The notes under the pieces: model-generated
Databases searched by the model: none
The model's input: the letters and a program-made list of their open reading frames with translations, nothing else
Told to the model about the DNA's origin: nothing
Translations under genes and position numbers: made by a program
DNA from: Nevskiales bacterium
Lineage (GTDB): Bacteria; Pseudomonadota; Gammaproteobacteria; Steroidobacterales; GCA-2729495
Length of the DNA: 64,000 nucleotides
Reading direction: 5' to 3'
Assembly: GCA_011526045.1 (NCBI GenBank)
Contig: WYBE01000064.1
Coordinates: forward strand, 39,793 to 103,792
In this document: positions 27,151 through 38,267 of the stretch, piece by piece
Layout of the letters: every line of letters begins with the position of its first letter
How positions within the stretch are numbered: the stretch's first letter is position 1

Positions 27151-28247
27151 GACACCACCCGCCGCCAGATCGCCCGCCACGGACCGAGGGTACCGAATCG
27201 CACGGCGAGCAACAGCGCCGCCACGGCGAAGAACAGCGCGTGGACCCACCACATGCCCAGGGCCGGCGGCACCTGGCCGCGCTCCAGCCAGACCTTGGCG
27301 GCGCCAAGAAGGTTCGCGTAGGTCACGTAGATGAGCACGCCCGCTCCAATGCCGGCATAGCGGCCCTGACGTGGCGAGGAACGTCCCAGCGGCACCGCCA
27401 GAAACGCGAGCACCAGCGCCATCAGGGGAATCGACGCACGCCACTGCAACTCCGCGATCTCGCCAGGATCGGCCGAGCGGACCAGAGACGTCACCGGTCG
27501 CGCCTCGGGATCCAGTTCCACCGGCCGGCGATCGGGCAGCGAGAACGGGATGCCGTGTTCTGCGAACTCGATGATCCGGAACTGGAGCCCGCCGGGCTCG
27601 CCCTCGTAGCGACGGCCATCGGCGAAGGTCAGCATCTTCACGCCGGGATCGTCGGTATCACGCTGCCAGGCCTCGGCGGCCACGATGACCTCGACGATGG
27701 CCTCGCGCCGCCGCTGCACGAACACGTTGCGCAGCCGTCCGTCAGGGCTGACCGACTCCGCGTACACCACCGCATCGGCGCGGCCGAAACTGACGAAACG
27801 GCCCGGGTCCATCGCCCGCAGATCGGAGCGCTCGCGTGCGTCCTGCGCGATGTGCTGCACCTCGCGCACTGCCCACGGCGCCGCATCGAGCGCGAGCCAC
27901 GCCGCAACGGCCGTGAGCAGCGCTGCAAACGCGAGGATGGGCCGATACAGCCTGGCCGGCCCGATACCGCAGGCCATCAGGGCATACATCTCGCTGTCGC
28001 GATACAAACGCCCCATCGCCAGCAGCACCGAAAGGAACAGGCCCACCGGGATCAGGATGGTGAGGTACTGAATGCTCGTCAGCATCATCACCTTCAACAC
28101 GGCGTCCTTGGGAAACCTGTTCGCCGCCGCGTCGCCCAGGACTTCGGCGAACTGGCTCGTGACGAGAATCGCCAGGAGCACCAGTGTAACGGCCAGCCAG
28201 GCCTGGGCCGTTTCCCTGAAGACGTAGCGACTGGCGATGGTGGTCAT
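27147..28247 (-). CDS. lptF: LPS export ABC transporter permease LptF
   Basis: A 366-residue partner of LptG with the same 3 + 3 membrane layout and a periplasmic jellyroll. IPVGLFLSVLLAMGRLYRDSEMYALMACG carries the coupling helix (split here: RLYRDSEM and YALMACGIG). ATG 28247 (MTTIASRYVFRET) matches the LptF N-terminus; the frame upstream is non-coding and faces the divergent pepA. Overlap with lptG implies coupled synthesis. Confidence 0.94.
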   Translation of the reverse strand: MTTIASRYVFRETAQAWLAVTLVLLAILVTSQFAEVLGDAAANRFPKDAVLKVMMLTSIQYLTILIPVGLFLSVLLAMGRLYRDSEMYALMACGIGPARLYRPILAFAALLTAVAAWLALDAAPWAVREVQHIAQDARERSDLRAMDPGRFVSFGRADAVVYAESVSPDGRLRNVFVQRRREAIVEVIVAAEAWQRDTDDPGVKMLTFADGRRYEGEPGGLQFRIIEFAEHGIPFSLPDRRPVELDPEARPVTSLVRSADPGEIAELQWRASIPLMALVLAFLAVPLGRSSPRQGRYAGIGAGVLIYVTYANLLGAAKVWLERGQVPPALGMWWVHALFFAVAALLLAVRFGTLGPWRAIWRRVVS

Positions 28248-28449
28248 GACGACCGGCCCGCGGCAGCGCATGACCCGCCCTGGTCGCAGCCTTGCCATGC
28301 AATCGCGATGATCCGGTACACTACGTTGCGCCTGTGCGGGGGGAGCGCGTAGTTGAAGACGCCCGGCTATCATCCGGGTCGCCCCGAGTGGCCGTCAAGC
28401 CGGTTACGCGATCGAATCTGCACGCCACAAACTGCAGACGGAGAGACGC

Positions 28450-29934
28450 ATGCGTTTTCAGGTCAGGACCGCGACCGCTTCCCGGCAACGGGCGGCGTGC
28501 ATCGTTCTTCCCGCTTTTTCCAGGGGCGCGCTCCCGCAGGCGACACGCGACGCTGATCGCGCCGCCAAAGGATTCATCCGGTCGGTCATCGCGAGTGGCG
28601 ATTTCAGCGGCGAGGCAGGAGCGACGCTGCTGCTGCCGAAAGTCCCGGGCCTCGCCTGCCCGCGCGTGCTCCTGGTCGGGCTTGGCGAGCGCGCAAAGTA
28701 CGACCGCAAAGCCTGCCGCAAGGCCATGCGCAGCGCCTTCGCCGCCATCACCAGGACGCGCGCGGGCAACGTGGTGTCCTACCTCGGCACGGAGCTGCCA
28801 CGCAACGCCGACGCCTATCGTTGTGCCCGCATCGCCATCGAGACCTGGTACGAGGCGAGCTACCGTTTTCTTGAAATGAAGACCCGCGATCGCAACAAGG
28901 GCAAGGTCAGACAGACCGCGATCGGGCTCGCCGCCACACGCGGGAACGCAGCCGAAGTCCGGCGCGGCATCGCGCACGGCCTCGCCGTCGGCAATGCCGT
29001 ATGGCTGGCACGCGACCTCGGCAACCTGCCACCGAATCGCTGCACGCCGACCTACCTGATGCAACAGGCACGCGCCGTGGCGGGGCGTTTCCGGCGCCTG
29101 CAGGTCCAGGTGCTGAGCGAGCCGCAGATGCGCCGCCTCGGGATGGGCTCGCTGCTCTCGGTGACGGCCGGCAGCCGCCAACCCGCGCGCTTCATCATCC
29201 TGCGTTACCGCAGCGGGCGAAAAGCCCGTTCTCCCGTCGTGCTCGTCGGGAAGGGAATCACCTTCGACACCGGCGGCATTTCGCTCAAGCCCGGCCCGCA
29301 GATGGACGAGATGAAGTACGACATGAGCGGTGCGGGCGCCGTGCTGGCCGTGATGCAGGCGGTGGCCGAACTCGGGCTGCCCATCGACGTGGTCGGACTG
29401 ATGCCGGCCTGCGAGAACATGCCTGGCGGCAATGCGACGCGCCCCGGCGACATCGTGCGCTCCATGTCGGGCCAGACGGTGGAGATCCTCAACACGGATG
29501 CGGAAGGCCGCCTGATACTCTGCGACGCGCTGAATTACGGGCTGAGGTTCAAGCCCGTCGCGATGATCGATATCGCGACCCTGACCGGCGCCTGCGTGGT
29601 GGCGCTCGGCAAGCTGCGCAGCGGCCTGATGTCGAACTCGGACGATCTGTCGAAGACCCTGCTCGAAGCGGGCGAGCTGGCGGACGACCCTGCATGGCGG
29701 CTGCCGCTCGACGAGGAGTACATGGATCAGCTGAAAAGCCCGTTTGCCGATGTGGCGAACATCGGCGGCAGGGACGCGGGCACGATCACCGCCGCCGCCT
29801 TCCTCTCGCGTTTTGTCGGCGAGACCGCCTGGGCCCACCTCGACATTGCCGGCACCGCATGGGTCACCTCGCCGCAGAAAGGCAGCACGGGGCGACCCGT
29901 GCCCCTGCTGGTCGAGTATCTCCTCAATCAATAG
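28450..29934 (+). CDS. pepA: Cytosol (leucyl) aminopeptidase PepA
   Basis: A 494-residue M17 aminopeptidase. The catalytic domain contains VGKGITFDTGGISLKPG, MKYDMSGAGAV and the signature NTDAEGRL with the metal ligands and catalytic Lys and Arg. In E. coli PepA also acts as a DNA-binding factor in site-specific recombination. ATG 28450 has GGAGAG just upstream. It is divergent from lptF and followed by holC after 8 bp, as in other gammaproteobacteria. Confidence 0.97.
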   Translation: MRFQVRTATASRQRAACIVLPAFSRGALPQATRDADRAAKGFIRSVIASGDFSGEAGATLLLPKVPGLACPRVLLVGLGERAKYDRKACRKAMRSAFAAITRTRAGNVVSYLGTELPRNADAYRCARIAIETWYEASYRFLEMKTRDRNKGKVRQTAIGLAATRGNAAEVRRGIAHGLAVGNAVWLARDLGNLPPNRCTPTYLMQQARAVAGRFRRLQVQVLSEPQMRRLGMGSLLSVTAGSRQPARFIILRYRSGRKARSPVVLVGKGITFDTGGISLKPGPQMDEMKYDMSGAGAVLAVMQAVAELGLPIDVVGLMPACENMPGGNATRPGDIVRSMSGQTVEILNTDAEGRLILCDALNYGLRFKPVAMIDIATLTGACVVALGKLRSGLMSNSDDLSKTLLEAGELADDPAWRLPLDEEYMDQLKSPFADVANIGGRDAGTITAAAFLSRFVGETAWAHLDIAGTAWVTSPQKGSTGRPVPLLVEYLLNQ

Positions 29935-29942
29935 GAGCTATC

Positions 29943-30425
29943 ATGGGCCGGGCCGCCGCCCGGCCATCCCCGAGCTGGAACCAACCCTTGCCAGACCCCG
30001 GTCGTGTTGATTTCTATGTCCTCACAGGGCCCCAGACAACGGCCAGGCTGGCCTTCGTCTGCCGCCTCGCCGAGAAGGCCTATCGGCTCGATCACCGCGT
30101 CCACGTGCAGGCGGGTTCCCCCGCGCAGGCCGCCGAGCTCGATGATCTGCTCTGGACCTTCCGGCAGGGAAGTTTTGTCCCCCACGAGGTGATGCAACCG
30201 GGCCAGCCGGTGCAGGCACGGGTCACGATCGGCCTCGATGAACCGCCGGAGGCCGATGTATTGATCAATCTCACGGACCATATCCCGCCGTTCGAGGGAC
30301 GTTTCGCGCGCGTGGTGGAGATCGTCGATGAGTCCGCCGACGGGCGGCAACTCGCCCGCGAGCGCTACCGCGGCTACCAGCAACTCGGTCGCGAGACCAC
30401 CACCCACAGGATCGGCGAGCCATGA
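29943..30425 (+). CDS. holC: DNA polymerase III subunit chi
   Basis: A 160-residue clamp-loader accessory protein. Chi links the replisome to SSB. VDFYVLTG near the N-terminus, SFVPHEVM in the middle and QLARERYRGYQQLGR at the end match HolC. ATG 29943 follows AGGAGC. It lies between pepA and valS; its stop overlaps the next small gene (ATGA). Confidence 0.9.
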   Translation: MGRAAARPSPSWNQPLPDPGRVDFYVLTGPQTTARLAFVCRLAEKAYRLDHRVHVQAGSPAQAAELDDLLWTFRQGSFVPHEVMQPGQPVQARVTIGLDEPPEADVLINLTDHIPPFEGRFARVVEIVDESADGRQLARERYRGYQQLGRETTTHRIGEP

Positions 30426-30712
30426 CGGAGAAAAAGATCCCGGTGCTGACCGAGATGGTCGCAGGCCCGGGCGAGAAGATCTGGCCGTCGGCGCAGGTGA
30501 CGCCGGAGGAACTCGCGGAACTGCAGTCGCGCATTGCCACACGCGGCTACGCGCTGATGGAGCGGCTGCTGCACGAGTCGCTGCGCGAGATGGAGGCCAA
30601 CCTCTTCGCTGACGTGATCGGCCGTCTGCGCAGCGAACTGCCGGACCTGATCGAGGACGCGCTGCACGAGCATTTCGCCGACCACGGCGCCCGGCGCCCG
30701 GAATCAGGCTGA
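30422..30712 (+). CDS. Unknown 96-residue protein between holC and valS
   Basis: I do not assign a function. The protein starts MTEKKIPVLTEMVAGPG, similar in style to DUF2486-type proteins (IPVLTEVV) found near this locus in other proteobacteria, and continues as charged helix with acidic segments (SLREMEANLFADV, LIEDALHEHFADH). It overlaps holC by 4 bp and is 3 bp from valS, so it is tightly embedded in that operon. No signal peptide or membrane segment is present. Confidence 0.8.
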   Translation: MTEKKIPVLTEMVAGPGEKIWPSAQVTPEELAELQSRIATRGYALMERLLHESLREMEANLFADVIGRLRSELPDLIEDALHEHFADHGARRPESG

Positions 30713-30715
30713 GCC

Positions 30716-33508
30716 ATGGACAAGACCTACCAACCGGCCGCCATCGAGCGGCGGGTCTACCAGCGCTGGGAAAAAAGCGGCTTTTTCGCCGCAGCCGGCG
30801 ACGGCCCCGCTTATTGCATCATGATCCCGCCGCCGAACGTGACGGGAACGCTGCACATGGGGCACGCTTTTCAGCACACGCTGATGGACGCCCTCACGCG
30901 CTATCACCGCATGCTCGGCTGCCGCGCGCTGTGGCAGCCGGGAACCGATCACGCCGGCATTGCCACGCAGATGGTGGTCGAACGCCAGCTCGACGCCGAA
31001 GGCAAACGCCGCCAGGACATCGGGCGCGACGCGTTCGTGGAGCGGGTCTGGCAATGGAAGGCGCAGTCCGGCGACACGATCTGCCGGCAGATGCGCCGCC
31101 TGGGTGACTCGGTGGACTGGTCGCGCGACCGCTTCACCATGGACCCGGAACTCTCCCATGCGGTCACCGAGGTCTTCGTGCGCCTGCACGAGGAAGGGCT
31201 CATCTACCGCGGCAAACGCCTGGTGAACTGGGACCCGGTCCTGCACACGGCCCTGTCGGACCTCGAAGTCCTGTCAGAGCCCGAGCAGGGCTCGCTCTGG
31301 CACCTGCGCTACCCGCTCGCCGACGCAGACGGCCATCTCGTCGTGGCCACGACCCGTCCCGAAACGATGCTCGGGGATACCGCCGTTGCGGTGCATCCGC
31401 AGGACGGGCGATATACCGCGCTGATCGGCCGCCGCATCCGCCTGCCGCTCACCAGCCGCCTGATACCGATCATCGCGGATGAGCACGTCGACCCCGCGTT
31501 CGGCTCGGGCTGCGTCAAGATCACGCCCGGTCACGACTTCCACGACTACGAAATCGGCCGCCGGCACGATCTCGCCCTCATCAATGTATTCGACCGTAAC
31601 GCCCATATCACGCGCGGCGAAGCGAGCGGCGAGATGGACGTCGGCATTCCCGCAGAACTCGTCGGACTCGACCGCTTCGCGGCGCGCGCCCGTGTCATCG
31701 AACTGCTGCAGGCCGACGGGCTCGTGGATAAAATCGAACCGCACACGCTGCCCGTGCCCCGGGGCGACCGCAGCGGCGCCGTGCTGGAGCCCTGGCTCAC
31801 CGACCAGTGGTACGTACGGGTCGCCCCGCTCGCCGGACCCGCGATCGAGGCGGTCGAGGACGGCCGCATCCGCTTCGTGCCGGACAACTGGGCCAGGACC
31901 TACTTCCAGTGGATGCGCAATATCCAGGACTGGTGTATCAGCCGCCAGCTGTGGTGGGGACATCGCATCCCGGCCTGGTACGACGACGACGGCAACGCCT
32001 ATGTCGGCCGCAGCGAAGCCGAAGTGCGCGCACGCCACGGTCTCGACGCCGGCATCCGCCTGAGCCAGGACGAAGACGTGCTCGACACCTGGTTTTCCTC
32101 CGCGCTCTGGCCCTTTTCCACGCTCGGCTGGCCGCGAGCGACGCCTGAACTCGGCTTCTTCTACCCGACCAGCGTGCTCGTCACCGGTTTCGACATCATT
32201 TTTTTCTGGGTCGCCCGCATGATCATGATGGGACTGAAATTCGCGGGAGACGTGCCGTTCCGCGAGGTCTACATCACGGGGCTGATCCGCGACGAGAACG
32301 GCGAGAAGATGTCGAAGTCCAAGGGAAACATCCTCGACCCGCTCGACCTCATCGACGGCGTGGACCTGCCAACGCTGGTCGCCAAGCGCACCAGCGGGCT
32401 GATGCAGCCGCACCTGCGGCCACGCATCGAGAAAGCGACCCGCAAGCAGTTCCCGCAGGGCATCCCGGAGTTCGGCACCGACGCGCTGCGTTTCACGTTC
32501 GCGGCACTCGCCAGCACCGGCCGCGATATCCGCTTCGACCTCAGCCGCACCGAGGGCTATCGCAACTTCTGCAATAAGCTGTGGAATGCCACCCGCTTTG
32601 TGCTGCTGAACGTCGAAGGGCACGCCCTCGCCGCGAGCGGCGCTGCCGCGACCAGCCTGCCCGACCGCTGGATCCGTTCGCGCCTCGGCCGGGCAGTGGC
32701 GACCGTCAAGGAGCAGCTGGCGGCGTATCGCTTCGATCTCGCAGCCCGCGCACTCTATGAGTTCACCTGGAACGAGTACTGCGACTGGTATCTCGAGCTG
32801 ACCAAGCCCGTGCTGCAGGAGGGTGGCGCGGCACCAGCCGAACAGGCCCTGACCCGCCGCGCCCTGATCGACGTGCTCGAGGCGCTGTTGCGCGCATTGC
32901 ACCCGCTGATGCCCTTCATCACCGAAGAACTCTGGCAACGGGTCAGGCCGTTGTCCGGCGCGACCGGGCCCACCGTCATGCTGCAGCCCTACCCCTGCGT
33001 CGACGAGTATCCGGCCGACGACGCCGCCGAGGCGGAAATGGCCTGGTTGCAGGCCTTCGTGCTCGGCCTGCGCCAGATCCGCGGCGAAATGGACATCGCT
33101 CCGGCGCGGCCACTGCCCGTGCTGCTGCAGGATGCCTCCGCCGAGGATCGCCGGCGCGTTGCCGCCCACGCGCACCTGCTGCGGCAACTGGCCAGGACCG
33201 AAAGCATCGACGTCCTCGACCCCGGCAGGGAACCGCCGGTTGCAGCGACCGCGCTGCTGGGCGCCATGCGCATACTCGTGCCCATGGCCGGGCTCATCGA
33301 CGTCGCCGGCGAGCGCGAGCGCCTCGGCAAGGCACTTGCACGGGCGCAGGCGGACCGGCAACGCATCGACGGCAAGCTCGGTAATCGCCAGTTCACCGAC
33401 AATGCGCCGCCCGCCGTCGTGGCGGGCGAGCGCGAGAAGCTCGCCAATACCCGCCGCGAGATCGCCCAGCTCGAAGAGCAGATCGCCCGCCTCGACCGGC
33501 TCGGCTGA
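30716..33508 (+). CDS. valS: Valine--tRNA ligase
   Basis: A 930-residue class I synthetase. The HIGH-type motif GTLHMGHAF follows PPPNV, then DHAGIATQ, the CP1 editing domain ([17 protein letters not shown]), KMSKSKGN near residue 535, the anticodon-binding domain and the C-terminal coiled-coil arm ([25 protein letters not shown]) special to ValS. It is complete and closes the pepA-holC-ORF-valS run. Confidence 0.98.
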   Translation: MDKTYQPAAIERRVYQRWEKSGFFAAAGDGPAYCIMIPPPNVTGTLHMGHAFQHTLMDALTRYHRMLGCRALWQPGTDHAGIATQMVVERQLDAEGKRRQDIGRDAFVERVWQWKAQSGDTICRQMRRLGDSVDWSRDRFTMDPELSHAVTEVFVRLHEEGLIYRGKRLVNWDPVLHTALSDLEVLSEPEQGSLWHLRYPLADADGHLVVATTRPETMLGDTAVAVHPQDGRYTALIGRRIRLPLTSRLIPIIADEHVDPAFGSGCVKITPGHDFHDYEIGRRHDLALINVFDRNAHITRGEASGEMDVGIPAELVGLDRFAARARVIELLQADGLVDKIEPHTLPVPRGDRSGAVLEPWLTDQWYVRVAPLAGPAIEAVEDGRIRFVPDNWARTYFQWMRNIQDWCISRQLWWGHRIPAWYDDDGNAYVGRSEAEVRARHGLDAGIRLSQDEDVLDTWFSSALWPFSTLGWPRATPELGFFYPTSVLVTGFDIIFFWVARMIMMGLKFAGDVPFREVYITGLIRDENGEKMSKSKGNILDPLDLIDGVDLPTLVAKRTSGLMQPHLRPRIEKATRKQFPQGIPEFGTDALRFTFAALASTGRDIRFDLSRTEGYRNFCNKLWNATRFVLLNVEGHALAASGAAATSLPDRWIRSRLGRAVATVKEQLAAYRFDLAARALYEFTWNEYCDWYLELTKPVLQEGGAAPAEQALTRRALIDVLEALLRALHPLMPFITEELWQRVRPLSGATGPTVMLQPYPCVDEYPADDAAEAEMAWLQAFVLGLRQIRGEMDIAPARPLPVLLQDASAEDRRRVAAHAHLLRQLARTESIDVLDPGREPPVAATALLGAMRILVPMAGLIDVAGERERLGKALARAQADRQRIDGKLGNRQFTDNAPPAVVAGEREKLANTRREIAQLEEQIARLDRLG

Positions 33509-33640
33509 CCAGCCCCGGGGCGGCGAATCTGCCGGATCGCAGCCAGCCGCTTTGCCGGCGCCCTTTTCCGGGAGCCTGCCGGCCCGTAGACTGGACGGCT
33601 GCAATGCCGTTCCGGACATAAGACTGCAGCGACCGCGGAC

Positions 33641-36600
33641 ATGACGACGAAACAGCCCGAACCAGCCCTCGCGCGCACCACCGCCCCTGCCCGACAGGGG
33701 CTGTACAACCCCGCCTTCGAGCACGAAGCCTGCGGCGTCGGCTTCGTCGTGGACATCAAGGGACGCAAATCACACCGCATCCTCGAACAGGCGATCGAGA
33801 TCCTGCGCAATCTCGATCATCGCGGTGCCTGCGGCTGCGAAGCCAACACCGGCGACGGCGCCGGGGTGCTGCTGCAGATGCCGCACCGGTTCTTCGCTGG
33901 AGTCTGCGAAGAGGCGAACATCAACCTGCCGCCCCCGGGGCAGTACGGTTGCGGCCTGGTGTTCTTCCCGCGCGATGTCGGCAAGCGACGCAAGCTCGAG
34001 CAGAAGTTCCAGCAGATCGTGCAGTCGGAGGGCCAGTCGATCCTCGGCTGGCGCACGGTACCGACCCGTAACCGGTCGCTTGGCGACACGGCACGCGCAT
34101 CAGAGCCCTTCATCCGCCAGGTCTTCATCGGCCGCGACCCGCAGCTGGCCGACGAAATGGCGTTCGAGCGCAAGCTCTTCGTCATCCGCAAGCGTGCCTA
34201 CAGTGAAATCCGCACCTCGACGCTCGATGGCGCCGAGAGCTGGTACCTCTGCAGCCTGTCGTTCAAGACGCTGGTCTACAAGGGCATGCTGCTCACCGAG
34301 CAGCTGACCGACTACTTTCCGGACCTCACCGATCCGGCGATGGAAACCGCGCTCGCGCTGGTGCACTCGCGCTTCTCGACGAACACCTTCCCGAGCTGGG
34401 ACCGTGCCCATCCGTACCGCTATCTCGCCCACAACGGCGAGATCAACACCCTGCGCGGCAACATCAACTGGATGAAGGCGCGCGAGGCTCGCTTTGCCTC
34501 GGCAATTTTCGGCGAGGACATGCAGAAGATCCCGCCGATCGTGAACCCGAACGGCAGCGACTCGGCGATGTTCGACAACGTGCTCGAACTGCTGGTGCTG
34601 GCCGGCCGCTCGCTGCCGCACGCCGTCATGATGATGATTCCGGAGCCGTGGTCGAACCACGCCGGGATGGACGACGCCAAGCGGGCGTTCTACCAGTACC
34701 ACTCCAGCCTGATGGAGCCCTGGGACGGGCCGGCCTCGATCGCCTTCACCGATGGGCAGCTGATCGGCGCCGTGCTCGATCGCAACGGCCTGCGTCCCTC
34801 GCGCTACTACGTGACGAAGGACGGGCTCGTGGTCATGGCCTCCGAGGCCGGCGTGCTCGACATCCCGCCCGCGGACATCCTGACGAAGGGCCGGCTGCAG
34901 CCCGGCCGCATGTTCCTGGTCGACACCGTGCAGGGACGCATCGTCGACGACGAGGAGATCAAGCAAACGGTGGCAAACGAGCGTCCCTACCGCCAGTGGC
35001 TCGACGAGCACCTGGTGCACCTCGACGACCTGCCGGCCGCACCGGAAGTGCCGGCGCCCGATCACGACACCCTGCAACAGCGGCAGGTCGCCTTCGGCTA
35101 CACCTTCGAGGACCAGCGGCTGCTCCTCACGCCCATGGCCCGCGACGGCGTCGAGGCGGTCGGCTCCATGGGCAACGACACGCCGCTCGCCGCCCTGTCC
35201 GGGCGCCCGCGCCTGCTCTACGACTACTTCAAGCAGCTGTTCGCGCAGGTCACGAACCCGCCCATCGATTGCATCCGCGAGGAGATCATCACCGCGGCCG
35301 AGGTGTGGCTCGGTTCCGAGGGCAACCTGCTCGAGCCGCAGCCGGCCGACTGCCGGCGCGTGGAACTGCCAGGGCCGGTGCTCACCAACGAGCAGTTCGC
35401 CCGGCTGCGCCGGCTGGATCTGCCCGGCATCCGCGCTGGTGTGCTGCCAAGCCTGTTTCGCGTGGCGCGCGGCGAGAAGGGCATGGTCGCGGCCATGGAG
35501 GAACTGCGCAAGCGCGCCCGGCGCATGATCGATGAGGAAGGGCTGAACGTGCTCATCCTCAGCGACCGCGGCGTCAACCGCGAACTGGCACCCATCCCCG
35601 CCCTGCTCGCCGTCTCGGGCCTGCACCATTACCTGATCCGCGAGGGCCGGCGTACGCGGGTGAGCCTCGTCCTCGAGACCGGAGAAGCACGCGAGGTACA
35701 CCATTTCGCACTGCTCATCGGCTACGGCTGCAGTGCTGTCAACCCGTATCTCGCCTTCGAAACGATCGACGGCATGCTGCACGACGGGATGCTCACCGGC
35801 CTCGACCACAAGAGCGCCTGCAAGAACTTCGTCAAGGCCGCCACCAAGGGCGTGGTCAAGGTGATGTCGAAGATGGGCATCTCGGCGGTGCAGAGCTACC
35901 ACGGCGCACAGGTCTTCGAGGCAATTGGCCTGCGCCAGGATGTCATCGACGAGTATTTCACCTGGACACCTTCGCGCGTCGGCGGCATCGGCATCGACGT
36001 GGTGGCCCGCGAAGTATTGCTGCGCCACCGGGCTGCGTTCCCGGCGCGCCAGGTCGACGGGTACGCGCTGCCCCCGGGCGGCCTCTACCAGTGGCGCGCC
36101 GACGGCGAGCACCACCTGTTCAACCCCGAGTCGGTGCACCGGTTGCAGAAGGCGGTGCGCACGGGCAGCTACGCGGTCTACAAGGCGTACGCACAACTGA
36201 TCGACGACCAGTCGCGGCAGAAGAGCACCCTGCGTGGATTGCTCGACTTCGTGTCCCGCCGCCGGGTGCCGCTCGACGAGGTCGAGCCGGTCGAGAGCAT
36301 CCTGCGGCGGTTCAAGACCGGCGCCATGTCATATGGCTCCATCAGCCAGGAGGCACACGAGACTCTCGCCATCGCCATGAACCGCATCGGCGGCAAGTCC
36401 AACACCGGCGAGGGTGGCGAAGCCCCAGAGCGCTACCAGCCGCTGCCGAACGGCGACTCGAAGAACTCCGCGATCAAGCAGGTCGCCTCGGGGCGCTTCG
36501 GCGTAACCAGCGAGTACCTGGTCAACGCCCGCGAACTGCAGATCAAGATGGCGCAGGGCGCCAAGCCTGGTGAGGGCGGTCAGCTGCCCGGCACCAAGGT

Positions 36601-38266
36601 CTACCCCTGGATCGCCAAGACGCGGCATACCACCGCCGGCGTCGGGCTGATCTCGCCACCACCGCACCACGACATCTACTCGATCGAGGACCTGGCCGAA
36701 CTGATCCACGATCTGAAGAACGCCAATCGCGAGGCGCGTATCAGCGTCAAGCTGGTGGCCGAGATCGGTGTCGGCACGATTGCCGCGGGCGTCGCCAAGG
36801 CGCATGCGGACGTGGTGCTGATCAGCGGCCATGACGGTGGCACTGGTGCATCACCGCGCACGTCCATCGCCCACGCCGGTCTGCCCTGGGAACTGGGGCT
36901 TGCGGAAGCGCACCAGACGCTGGTGCTGAACAACCTGCGCAGCCGCATCACGGTGGAAACCGACGGCCAGCTCAAGACCGGGCGTGACGTGGTCGTGGCG
37001 GCGCTCCTCGGCGCCGAGGAATTCGGCTTTGCGACGGCTCCTCTCGTCGCCATGGGCTGCGTGATGATGCGGGTGTGCCACCTCAACACCTGCCCGACCG
37101 GCGTCGCGACCCAGGACCCGCGGCTGCGCGAGCGCTTCGCGGGCAAGCCGGAGCACGTGATCAACTTCATGCGCTTCATCGCCCAGGAGGTGCGCGAGCA
37201 CATGGCGGAGCTCGGCTTCCGCCGCATCGACGAGATGATCGGCCGGGTCGACCGGCTCGAACCGCGCCGGGCGATCGATCACTGGAAGGCCAAGGGCTTC
37301 GACTTCAGCAACATCCTCTACCAGCCCGACCTCGGCCCGGAGGTCGGCCGTTTCTGCCAGATTCCGCAGGATCATGGCCTCGACAAGTCGCTCGATCTCA
37401 CGCAGCTGCTCGACATCTGCCGCCCCGCCATCGAGCGCGGCGCACAGGTCAGCGCAGAATTGCCCATCCGCAACGTCAACCGCGTGGTCGGGACCATCAC
37501 CGGCAGCGAGGTCACCCGGCGCTGGGGCGCGAAGGGACTGCCGCACGACACGATCCGCATCCGGTTCAGCGGCTCGGCCGGCCAGAGCTTCGGCGCGTTC
37601 ATGCCGAAGGGCATGACCTTTTCACTCGAAGGGGACGCCAACGACTACTGCGGCAAGGGACTGTCGGGCGGCAAGATCATCGTCTTCCCGCCGGCGCAGG
37701 CGAGCTTCCGTGCGGAAGAGAACATCATCGTCGGCAACGTCGCCCTGTATGGCGCCACCAGCGGCGAGGCCTACATCCGCGGTATGGCCGGCGAGCGTTT
37801 CGCCGTTCGCAACAGCGGCGCCGATGCCGTGGTCGAGGCCGTGGGCGACCACGGCTGCGAGTACATGACCGGCGGGCGCGTGGTCGTCCTCGGGCCCACC
37901 GGGCGCAATTTCGGTGCCGGCATGTCCGGCGGCATCGCCTACGTGCTCGACGAGACGGGTTCCTTCCCCGCCGCGCTCAACGGCCAGATGGTCGGCACCG
38001 AGCCGCTGCAGGACGCCGAGGAGATCGCCGCCCTGCGAACGATGATCGAGCGGCATCTCGCGCACACGGCCAGCACAAGGGCGCGCGCCGTGCTGGAGGA
38101 CTGGGAGCGCTGCGTCACACGCTTCGTCAAGGTCATTCCGCGCGACTACCAGCGAATGCTCTCGTGCATCCGGCGCGCGCACGAGCAGGGCCTGACCGGC
38201 GATGAAGCCATCATGGTGGCCTTCGAGGAGAACGCGCGCGATCTCGCGCGCGTGGGCGGTAACTGA
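33641..38266 (+). CDS. gltB: Glutamate synthase (NADPH) large subunit
   Basis: A 1541-residue GltB. The N-terminal class II amidotransferase begins at C31 in [10 protein letters not shown], so a 30-residue propeptide should be removed. Then come the central domain, the FMN-binding synthase domain, the [3Fe-4S] ligands in [10 protein letters not shown], and the C-terminal GXGXG beta-helix ([21 protein letters not shown], split). It channels ammonia from glutamine to 2-oxoglutarate with GltD. gltD starts 1 bp after its stop. Confidence 0.98.
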   Translation: MTTKQPEPALARTTAPARQGLYNPAFEHEACGVGFVVDIKGRKSHRILEQAIEILRNLDHRGACGCEANTGDGAGVLLQMPHRFFAGVCEEANINLPPPGQYGCGLVFFPRDVGKRRKLEQKFQQIVQSEGQSILGWRTVPTRNRSLGDTARASEPFIRQVFIGRDPQLADEMAFERKLFVIRKRAYSEIRTSTLDGAESWYLCSLSFKTLVYKGMLLTEQLTDYFPDLTDPAMETALALVHSRFSTNTFPSWDRAHPYRYLAHNGEINTLRGNINWMKAREARFASAIFGEDMQKIPPIVNPNGSDSAMFDNVLELLVLAGRSLPHAVMMMIPEPWSNHAGMDDAKRAFYQYHSSLMEPWDGPASIAFTDGQLIGAVLDRNGLRPSRYYVTKDGLVVMASEAGVLDIPPADILTKGRLQPGRMFLVDTVQGRIVDDEEIKQTVANERPYRQWLDEHLVHLDDLPAAPEVPAPDHDTLQQRQVAFGYTFEDQRLLLTPMARDGVEAVGSMGNDTPLAALSGRPRLLYDYFKQLFAQVTNPPIDCIREEIITAAEVWLGSEGNLLEPQPADCRRVELPGPVLTNEQFARLRRLDLPGIRAGVLPSLFRVARGEKGMVAAMEELRKRARRMIDEEGLNVLILSDRGVNRELAPIPALLAVSGLHHYLIREGRRTRVSLVLETGEAREVHHFALLIGYGCSAVNPYLAFETIDGMLHDGMLTGLDHKSACKNFVKAATKGVVKVMSKMGISAVQSYHGAQVFEAIGLRQDVIDEYFTWTPSRVGGIGIDVVAREVLLRHRAAFPARQVDGYALPPGGLYQWRADGEHHLFNPESVHRLQKAVRTGSYAVYKAYAQLIDDQSRQKSTLRGLLDFVSRRRVPLDEVEPVESILRRFKTGAMSYGSISQEAHETLAIAMNRIGGKSNTGEGGEAPERYQPLPNGDSKNSAIKQVASGRFGVTSEYLVNARELQIKMAQGAKPGEGGQLPGTKVYPWIAKTRHTTAGVGLISPPPHHDIYSIEDLAELIHDLKNANREARISVKLVAEIGVGTIAAGVAKAHADVVLISGHDGGTGASPRTSIAHAGLPWELGLAEAHQTLVLNNLRSRITVETDGQLKTGRDVVVAALLGAEEFGFATAPLVAMGCVMMRVCHLNTCPTGVATQDPRLRERFAGKPEHVINFMRFIAQEVREHMAELGFRRIDEMIGRVDRLEPRRAIDHWKAKGFDFSNILYQPDLGPEVGRFCQIPQDHGLDKSLDLTQLLDICRPAIERGAQVSAELPIRNVNRVVGTITGSEVTRRWGAKGLPHDTIRIRFSGSAGQSFGAFMPKGMTFSLEGDANDYCGKGLSGGKIIVFPPAQASFRAEENIIVGNVALYGATSGEAYIRGMAGERFAVRNSGADAVVEAVGDHGCEYMTGGRVVVLGPTGRNFGAGMSGGIAYVLDETGSFPAALNGQMVGTEPLQDAEEIAALRTMIERHLAHTASTRARAVLEDWERCVTRFVKVIPRDYQRMLSCIRRAHEQGLTGDEAIMVAFEENARDLARVGGN

Positions 38267-38267
38267 C

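Noticed and set aside
31274..33724. An 816-codon open frame antisense to valS
   Set aside because: It is a shadow of valS, with no domain and no ribosome binding site context; ValS is certain.
34100..36196. A 698-codon open frame antisense to gltB
   Set aside because: High GC content keeps antisense frames open. gltB on the other strand is a full-length, strongly conserved enzyme and the antisense product has no recognisable domain.
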